This document shows positions 59,608 through 64,000 of a stretch of 64,000 bases of DNA, one piece after another (position 1 is the stretch's first letter; every line of letters begins with the position of its first letter). The notes beneath the pieces were generated by a model. That model did not search any database and was not told where the DNA came from. It was given only the letters and a program-made list of their open reading frames with translations. The stretch spans positions 1,426,001 to 1,490,000 of the forward strand of contig OZ241894.1 of the NCBI GenBank assembly GCA_965203575.1, read 5' to 3'. Made by a program: the position numbers and the translations under genes. Source of the stretch: Aldehydirespirator sp965203575 (GTDB lineage: Bacteria > Actinomycetota > Acidimicrobiia > Acidimicrobiales > Aldehydirespiratoraceae).

Positions 59608-59634
59608 GCCTCCTGGCCGGAAAGGTACTGGTGC
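59579..59634. repeat. Direct repeat duplicating the dehydrogenase 3' end
   Basis: TGGCCGGAAAGGTACTGGTGC occurs at 59579-59599 and 59614-59634 (offset 35 bp). The bases after each copy also match imperfectly, including an ATGAGC/GTGAGC start-like sequence. It looks like a recent short tandem duplication. Confidence 0.95.
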
Positions 59635-59638
59635 GACC

Positions 59639-60082
59639 GTGAGCATCACAGACTTCAAGGGCCCCGCCCGCTTCAACCATGTGGCCATGAGCGTGCCCGC
59701 CGACCTGCTCGACGAAGCGGGCCGATCGGCGATCACCCGCTTCTACGGTGATGTGTTCGGCTGGCGGGAGCACCCCACCATGACCGAGGACCGCAAGCGG
59801 CTGGTGATGGGAGTGCACTCCTATGACCAGTTCGTGTTCGTCATCGCCGACGACAATCCCATGCAGGCGCCCCGGGGCGACCACTTCGGCATGGCCGTCG
59901 ACAGCCTGGAGGAGCTGAAGGAGGTCCTGCGGCGGGCCGAGGCCTTCGCCGCCACCGACGGCCGTGTGGACGTGATGGACTACGAGGTCGAGGACTTCGG
60001 CGTGCTGAAGCTGCACAGCTTCTACGTCCGCTACCTGCTGCCGCTGATGGTGGAGGTCCAGTACTTCGAGATGGTCGCCTGA
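59639..60082 (+). CDS. VOC (glyoxalase/dioxygenase fold) family protein
   Basis: 147 residues. FNHVAMSVPADLLDEAGRSAITRFYGDVFGWREH is the first beta-alpha-beta-beta-beta module with a metal-ligand His. DHFGMAVDSLEELKEVLRRAEAF begins the second, and LLPLMVEVQYFEMVA ends with a Glu in ligand position. The family includes glyoxalases, epimerases and extradiol dioxygenases; the specific reaction is unclear. GTG at 59639 was chosen; it lies in the second copy of the duplicated region, with the stop of the 12-codon mini frame overlapping. Confidence 0.85.
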   Translation: MSITDFKGPARFNHVAMSVPADLLDEAGRSAITRFYGDVFGWREHPTMTEDRKRLVMGVHSYDQFVFVIADDNPMQAPRGDHFGMAVDSLEELKEVLRRAEAFAATDGRVDVMDYEVEDFGVLKLHSFYVRYLLPLMVEVQYFEMVA

Positions 60083-60118
60083 TCAGGCGAGCAGACGACA
60101 ACCGCAGGACGCGGCCGG

Positions 60119-60607
60119 TCAGCGAACCGGCACGAGCCCGCCGGTCGCGGCCGCCCAACTCACCGCGGCCGCGGTGCCGGCCAGGAGGTAGGGGCCAAGG
60201 GGCCGGCTGACACCCCGGCCGTGTCGAACCAGGACGACCAGCGCTTCGGGAACGGCCAGCACGAACCCCGCCGCCAGGCCCCACAGCGCTGCCTCCCAGC
60301 CCCACCACCCGCACAGCAGGCCGTTCAGCACGCTGAGGCGGACGTCGCCGAAGCCCATCCCGGACGGGTGGATGAAATGGACAGCAGCCATGATCGCGCC
60401 GCACGCCGCGGCCCCCAGCACCGCGCCGATGAGACCGTCCGGCTCGGTCTCGATCAGCGACGCCACCGCGTAGAGCAGCCACACGATTCCAGCGGTGGGC
60501 CAGATCAGCCGCGTCGGCAGCCGGCCGGTCCGAAGGTCTGTCACGGCCAGAAGCACGCCAGCGCCCAGCCAGCACAGGGCCGCGGCAACGACGAGGACCG
60601 CTGGCAC
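60119..60607 (-). CDS. A24-family prepilin peptidase
   Basis: 162 residues with about five hydrophobic segments. This membrane aspartic peptidase cleaves prepilin-like leaders. The two catalytic aspartates are expected in AVTDLRTGRLP (residue ~24) and GMGFGDVRLSVLNGLL (near residue 87), the GxGxxD motif of the family. It is a short form without the N-terminal methyltransferase domain. GGAG lies 7 nt before the GTG. No pilin or secretion genes are in the window, so its targets are elsewhere. It follows an acyl-CoA dehydrogenase gene by 12 bp, probably by chance of operon structure. Confidence 0.85.
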   Translation of the reverse strand: MPAVLVVAAALCWLGAGVLLAVTDLRTGRLPTRLIWPTAGIVWLLYAVASLIETEPDGLIGAVLGAAACGAIMAAVHFIHPSGMGFGDVRLSVLNGLLCGWWGWEAALWGLAAGFVLAVPEALVVLVRHGRGVSRPLGPYLLAGTAAAVSWAAATGGLVPVR

Positions 60608-60619
60608 CGATTTACTCCG

Positions 60620-61669
60620 CTACGGGTCGGGCCAGATGCCGGCTCCCGACTCCACCCGGTCCCGCAACACAGCCGCCAGGCGGGCCCGGTGGTGGCGGGC
60701 GTCACCGAACGACACGCTGTCGAGTTGGGCCCGCTTGAGGTAAAGGTGCACGTCGGCCTCCCAGGTGAAGCCGATCCCGCCGTGGACCTGGAGGGCCGAC
60801 TCGGCCACCCGCACCCCGGCGTCGCTGCACCAGATCTTGGCCACCGCCGCGGTCTCGGCCGCCTCGCTCCCGCCGGCCCCGAGCGCCCAGGCCGCGTGGT
60901 AGGCGGCCGATCGCATGCCCTCGACATCCACCAGCATGTCGGCGCAGCGGTGCTTGACCGCCTGGAAGCTGCCGATGGGCCGGCCGAACTGCTCCCGGAC
61001 CTTGGCGTACTCGACGGCCAGGTTCATCACCGCCTCGGCTCCGCCCAGCATCTCAGCCGCATGGAACACCGCGCCCCGATCAAGATGGGCGGCCACCTCA
61101 TCGGCGCCGCCCACCGTCATGGCTGCGGCGCCGTCGAGATCGATCCAGGCCAGCTCCCGGGTCTGGTCCATGGCCGGTTCCGGCGACCGGGCCACCCCGG
61201 CCAGGTCGACCGCCACAAGCTCGTCACCGGCCGGAGCCACCAGCACGTCGGCCCTCGCCCCGTAGATCACCGGCTCGGTCCGGCCCGACACCGAGCCGTC
61301 GCTGGCCCGCTCCAGCGGGGTCCGGGCCACGCAGGCGACCGCCTCACCGGCCAGCAGGCGACCGGACCACGGCCCGTCGGCCAGCACCGCCAGCGCCGCC
61401 AGCTGCTGCAGCAGCGGCACCGGGGCGAGATGGGCCCCGGTCTGCTCGAGCAGCACCGCGGCCTCGACCGTCCCCATCCCGACCCCGCCCAGCGCTTCGG
61501 GCACCGCTATTCCGGTCCAGCCCTGACCGACCATGACCGCCCACAGATCGGCGTCGAATCCGCCGTTCTCGCAGGCCCGGCGCACCGTCGCGATGTCGCA
61601 ACGGTCGTCAAGCAGCGCCCCGGCTGCATCCCGCAGAGCCACCTGGTCAGCCGACAGATCGAAGTCCAC
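60620..61669 (-). CDS. Acyl-CoA dehydrogenase, partner-subunit type
   Basis: 349 residues. MDFDLSADQVALRDAAGALLDDR opens it. The central domain is short, and the end reads LQVHGGIGFTWEADVHLYLKRAQLDSVSFGDARHHRARLAAVL, with no GTxEIQR block. This is the smaller, partner-like subunit found in heteromeric acyl-CoA dehydrogenases. The larger partner is probably the divergent gene at 61747. The GTG at 61669 is preceded by TAGATT, 8 nt upstream, in the mirrored promoter. Confidence 0.9.
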   Translation of the reverse strand: MDFDLSADQVALRDAAGALLDDRCDIATVRRACENGGFDADLWAVMVGQGWTGIAVPEALGGVGMGTVEAAVLLEQTGAHLAPVPLLQQLAALAVLADGPWSGRLLAGEAVACVARTPLERASDGSVSGRTEPVIYGARADVLVAPAGDELVAVDLAGVARSPEPAMDQTRELAWIDLDGAAAMTVGGADEVAAHLDRGAVFHAAEMLGGAEAVMNLAVEYAKVREQFGRPIGSFQAVKHRCADMLVDVEGMRSAAYHAAWALGAGGSEAAETAAVAKIWCSDAGVRVAESALQVHGGIGFTWEADVHLYLKRAQLDSVSFGDARHHRARLAAVLRDRVESGAGIWPDP

Positions 61670-61676
61670 CGCCCCC

Positions 61677-61741
61677 CAATCTACGAAATCGGAGTAGTAG
61701 GAGACGCACAGGGTCCTGAGCTACTGGGATTTCGTAGATTG
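61677..61741. promoter_or_regulatory. Mirrored divergent promoter with 14-bp inverted repeat
   Basis: CAATCTACGAAATC (61677-61690) and its exact reverse complement (61728-61741) flank a 37-bp centre. Each arm contains a TAGATT -10 box, at 61683-61678 on the minus strand and 61735-61740 on the plus strand. The start codons are 8 and 6 nt beyond the boxes, so both genes look leaderless. A dimeric regulator binding both arms would cover both -10 boxes at once. Confidence 0.65.
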
Positions 61742-61746
61742 GACGT

Positions 61747-62931
61747 GTGGACCTGACGCCGACCGCCGAGCAGCGGGCGTTCCGGGCCGAGTGCCGGGCA
61801 TGGCTGCGAGACAACTTGCCCTGGGACTACGGCACCGGCCTCCCGCCCCTGTTCGACGACCTCGCCGAGGAGGTCGGGTTCGGCCGCCGCTGGCAGCGCA
61901 GCCTGGCCGACGCCGGCTACGTGGGCGTCACCTGGCCGGCCGCTTACGGCGGCCGGGGCGCCGACGCGGTGTTCAGCTTCATCGTGCAGGAGGAGCTGGC
62001 CCGGGCCCGGGCGCCCGAGCTGGTGGGCCGCATCGGCGTCAACCTGGTGGGACCGTGCCTGCTGGCCCACGGCACAAGCGACCAGAAGCAGCGCTGGCTG
62101 CCGACCATCCTCGGAGCCGAACAACTGTTCTGCCAGCTGTTCAGCGAGCCCGACGCGGGCAGCGACCTGGCTTCGCTTCGCACCCGTGCCGAGCCCGACG
62201 GCGACGGCTGGCGTCTGCGCGGCCGCAAGGTGTGGACCTCCTACGCCCAGTTCGCCGACTGGGGCCTGTGCCTGGCCCGCACCGACCCCGAGGCTTCCAA
62301 GCGGGCCGGCATCACCGTCTTCCTGGTCGACATGCGCGTCCCCGGAGTGGAGGTGCGGCCGCTGCGCCAGATGACCGGCGAGTCCGACTTCAACGAGGTC
62401 GTCTTCGACAGCGCCTTCGTGGCCGGCGACCAGGTGATCGGCACAGTCAACGACGGCTGGAGCGTGGCCGGAACGGTCCTGGCCGGCGAGCGGGGCACCA
62501 ATCCACGGCAGCTGGTGATCCACGCCCAGCTCCTGGATGAGCTCGTGCGCCTCGCCTCGCAGCAGGGTCTGTCCGACGATCCTCGCGCCGCCCAGGACCT
62601 GGCCCAGGCCTTCGTCGAGGTGCGCCTGTTCCAGCTTCAGAATTGGCGCGCCCTGTCCAAGCAGGCCCACGGACGCCTGCCGGGACCCGAGACGGCCACC
62701 GCCAAGCTGTACTGGAGCGAGATGAGCCAGCGCCTGCATGCCATCGCCATGCGGGTGCTGGGCGACGCCGCCCCGTTGTGGCGCGACGCCCATGGCAATC
62801 CGGCTAGGGGTCGCTGGCAGCGGTCGTGGCTCTACTACCGGGCCGCCTCGATCTTCGCGGGCACCAACGAGATCCAGCGCAACGTCATCGGCGAGCGGAC
62901 CCTGGGCCTCCCCCGGGAGCCTCGCCGCTGA
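61747..62931 (+). CDS. Acyl-CoA dehydrogenase, GTNEIQRN type
   Basis: 394 residues. QLFSEPDAGSDLASLRTRAEPDGDGWRLRGRKVWTSYAQFADWG holds the FAD and substrate loops. The C-terminus is SIFAGTNEIQRNVIGERTLGLPRE; Ala stands where medium-chain enzymes have the catalytic Glu. It forms a likely heteromeric pair with the divergent smaller subunit at 60620. It is highly similar in layout to the 55456 gene. GTG start 6 nt after TAGATT. An enoyl-CoA hydratase follows, which would act on its product. Confidence 0.92.
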   Translation: MDLTPTAEQRAFRAECRAWLRDNLPWDYGTGLPPLFDDLAEEVGFGRRWQRSLADAGYVGVTWPAAYGGRGADAVFSFIVQEELARARAPELVGRIGVNLVGPCLLAHGTSDQKQRWLPTILGAEQLFCQLFSEPDAGSDLASLRTRAEPDGDGWRLRGRKVWTSYAQFADWGLCLARTDPEASKRAGITVFLVDMRVPGVEVRPLRQMTGESDFNEVVFDSAFVAGDQVIGTVNDGWSVAGTVLAGERGTNPRQLVIHAQLLDELVRLASQQGLSDDPRAAQDLAQAFVEVRLFQLQNWRALSKQAHGRLPGPETATAKLYWSEMSQRLHAIAMRVLGDAAPLWRDAHGNPARGRWQRSWLYYRAASIFAGTNEIQRNVIGERTLGLPREPRR

Positions 62932-62936
62932 GACCG

Positions 62937-62942
62937 TAAGCT
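62937..62942 (+). promoter_or_regulatory. -10 box (TAAGCT) of a leaderless start
   Basis: TAAGCT ends 7 nt before the ATG at 62950, so the hydratase may be expressed independently of the upstream dehydrogenase. Confidence 0.45.
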
Positions 62943-62949
62943 TGTTGCC

Positions 62950-63789
62950 ATGGCTGAGTTCTCGACCATCGTCTACGAGGTCGAGGACCATGTCGCCACG
63001 ATCACCATGGACCGGCCCCAGGTGGCCAACGCCCAGGACACCCGGATGATCGACGAGCTCGATGCCGCGTTCGACCTCGCCGACGATGACGACGAGGTGC
63101 GGGTGGTGGTACTGGCCGCCAACGGCAAGCACTTCTCGGCCGGCCACGACCTCAAGGCCCTCGTGGGAGACGTGGAACCCGACAAGTGGCGCCTGATGCG
63201 CGACACCCCCGAGGGCAAGTGGCACCACGAGAAGGTGATGTATTTCGACCGCTGCCTGCGTATCCGCGACTTCCGCAAGCCGACCATCGCCGCGGTGCAG
63301 GGCAAGTGTGTGGCCGCCGGCGTGATGCTGGCCTGCATGGCCGACATCATCGTGGCCAGCGACGACGCCGCCTTCCAGAACCCGGTGCTGCGCATGACCG
63401 GCGCGGCGGTCGAGATCCTGGTCGAGCCGTGGGAGATGCCGGCCCGCAAGGCCAAGGAGTTCCTGCTGGCCGCCGAGACCATCAGCGCGGCCGAAGCCGA
63501 GCGGCTCGGGATGGTCAACCGGGTGGTCCCCCGCGACGAACTGGCCGGCGCGGTGCGTGAGCTGGCCGGCAAGATCGCGCTGGTGCCGCCGGCCACCGCG
63601 CAGGTGGTCAAGCGCTCGATCAACAAGACTCTCGACCTGCAGGGTCAGCGCGACGCCTGGGACTACCACTTCCAGGCCCACCATTGGATGCACAACACCG
63701 CTACCGCCCTGGGCGCGCTGGAGCGACGCATGCAGAAGGGCTCCATGAAAGAGATCTTCGCCGAGCACCGCGACCCGCAGACCCAGTGA
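62950..63789 (+). CDS. Enoyl-CoA hydratase/isomerase family protein
   Basis: 279 residues, crotonase fold. EVEDHVATITMDRPQVANAQD opens it. HFSAGHDLKALVG gives the first oxyanion segment and AVQGKCVAAGVMLACMADIIVASDDAAF the second (about residues 113-140). The region AAVEILVEPWEMPARKAKEFLLAAETISAAEAERLGMVNRVV matches family helix positions; the usual catalytic Glu in the first of these is not obvious. It resembles the protein at 30964-31803 closely, so the two are paralogues. The stop overlaps the GTG of the next gene by 4 nt. Confidence 0.9.
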   Translation: MAEFSTIVYEVEDHVATITMDRPQVANAQDTRMIDELDAAFDLADDDDEVRVVVLAANGKHFSAGHDLKALVGDVEPDKWRLMRDTPEGKWHHEKVMYFDRCLRIRDFRKPTIAAVQGKCVAAGVMLACMADIIVASDDAAFQNPVLRMTGAAVEILVEPWEMPARKAKEFLLAAETISAAEAERLGMVNRVVPRDELAGAVRELAGKIALVPPATAQVVKRSINKTLDLQGQRDAWDYHFQAHHWMHNTATALGALERRMQKGSMKEIFAEHRDPQTQ

Positions 63790-64000
63790 GGCAGCCCCTG
63801 GCCGGGATCAGGGTGCTCGATATGGGCACCCGGGTCGCGGCCCCGTTCTGCGCCGGGATCCTGGGCGAGCAGGGCGCGGAGGTCATCAAGATCGAGGACC
63901 CCGGCCACGGCGACATGACCCGCTTGAACGGACCCTTCACCACCGACGACGAAGGCAACCACTACTCCCTGTACTGGTCGGTGGAGGGCCGGGGGCGCAA
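63786..64000 (+). CDS. CaiB/BaiF family CoA-transferase (partial, runs off right edge)
   Basis: The first 71 codons are visible. LAGIRVLDMGTRVAAPFCAGILGEQGAEVIKIEDPGHGDMTR is the classic N-terminus of class III CoA-transferases, followed by a SLYWSVEGRGRK segment near the nucleotide/CoA site. The GTG start overlaps the enoyl-CoA hydratase stop, so it is coupled to it. The remaining ~320 residues lie outside the window. Confidence 0.88.
   Translation, partial: MRQPLAGIRVLDMGTRVAAPFCAGILGEQGAEVIKIEDPGHGDMTRLNGPFTTDDEGNHYSLYWSVEGRGR

Noticed and set aside
61681..63768. Long minus-strand open frame opposite the acyl-CoA dehydrogenase and hydratase genes
   Set aside because: Same cause. The plus-strand frames have complete family motifs and proper starts.
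1..64000. tRNA, rRNA or CRISPR features
   Set aside because: The gaps between genes were read for tRNA-like arms and for spaced repeats; none was found. The only tandem arrays are the 36-bp and 45-bp repeats listed.

Overview
The window is G+C-rich chromosomal DNA of an actinobacterium-like organism. Gene content (many acyl-CoA dehydrogenases, luciferase-like flavin/F420 oxidoreductases, CYP-type P450s, ACMSD-like amidohydrolases, CaiB/BaiF CoA-transferases, a fused Liv permease), frequent GTG starts and many leaderless promoters (TAnnnT placed 5-8 nt before the start codon) point to Actinobacteria, possibly an Acidimicrobiia-type lineage. That placement is inference; no rRNA or marker gene is present. 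No tRNA, rRNA or CRISPR array was seen.

Region 1 (1-6800) is accessory. It holds a HEPN-motif protein with a Cys4 zinc knuckle, a convergent ~1200-residue helical-repeat protein, a decayed IS3-family insertion (orfA intact, orfB cut after about 35 codons), a 106-bp sequence that folds on paper into a three-way junction, and a secreted Cys-rich HExxH protein. The first genes look less G+C-biased than the rest. Region 2 (6.8-18.4 kb) is a mosaic of small genes: DUF1295/FAD oxidoreductase pair, DUF2461, DUF1697, ogt, an orphan D12-class adenine methylase preceded by a 36-bp tandem duplication, three luciferase-like oxidoreductases, an AhpD-like protein, a beta-lactamase-fold hydrolase, a TetR regulator, DUF2784 and DUF4202 proteins.

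Region 3 (18.4-33.4 kb) is catabolic: acyl-CoA dehydrogenase, aminoglycoside-phosphotransferase-like kinase, P450, acyl-CoA ligase, two amidohydrolases, another LLM oxidoreductase, a sugar-type module (FGGY kinase, 2-hydroxyacid dehydrogenase, class II aldolase), enoyl-CoA hydratase and a DHA2 efflux pump. Region 4 (33.4-43.5 kb, minus strand) is a tight nine-gene run: branched-chain-type ABC importer (lipoprotein, fused permease, LivG, LivF), thiolase-like protein without the usual nucleophilic Cys, DUF35 partner, TesB thioesterase, MFS transporter and an alkylsulfatase-like MBL hydrolase. It looks like import plus CoA-dependent processing of an organic acid or lipid.

Region 5 (43.6-64 kb) has two acyl-CoA dehydrogenase pairs of the heteromeric type (43.7-46.0 kb co-directional; 60.6-62.9 kb divergent from a perfectly mirrored promoter/operator), an amidohydrolase-CaiB-P450 operon, two acyl-CoA ligases, a MacB/LolCDE-like ABC pair whose permease gene is bracketed by a perfect 54-bp inverted repeat, an NTF2-like protein, a zinc alcohol dehydrogenase with a duplicated 3' end, a VOC protein, a lone A24 prepilin peptidase, an enoyl-CoA hydratase and a CaiB gene running off the right edge.
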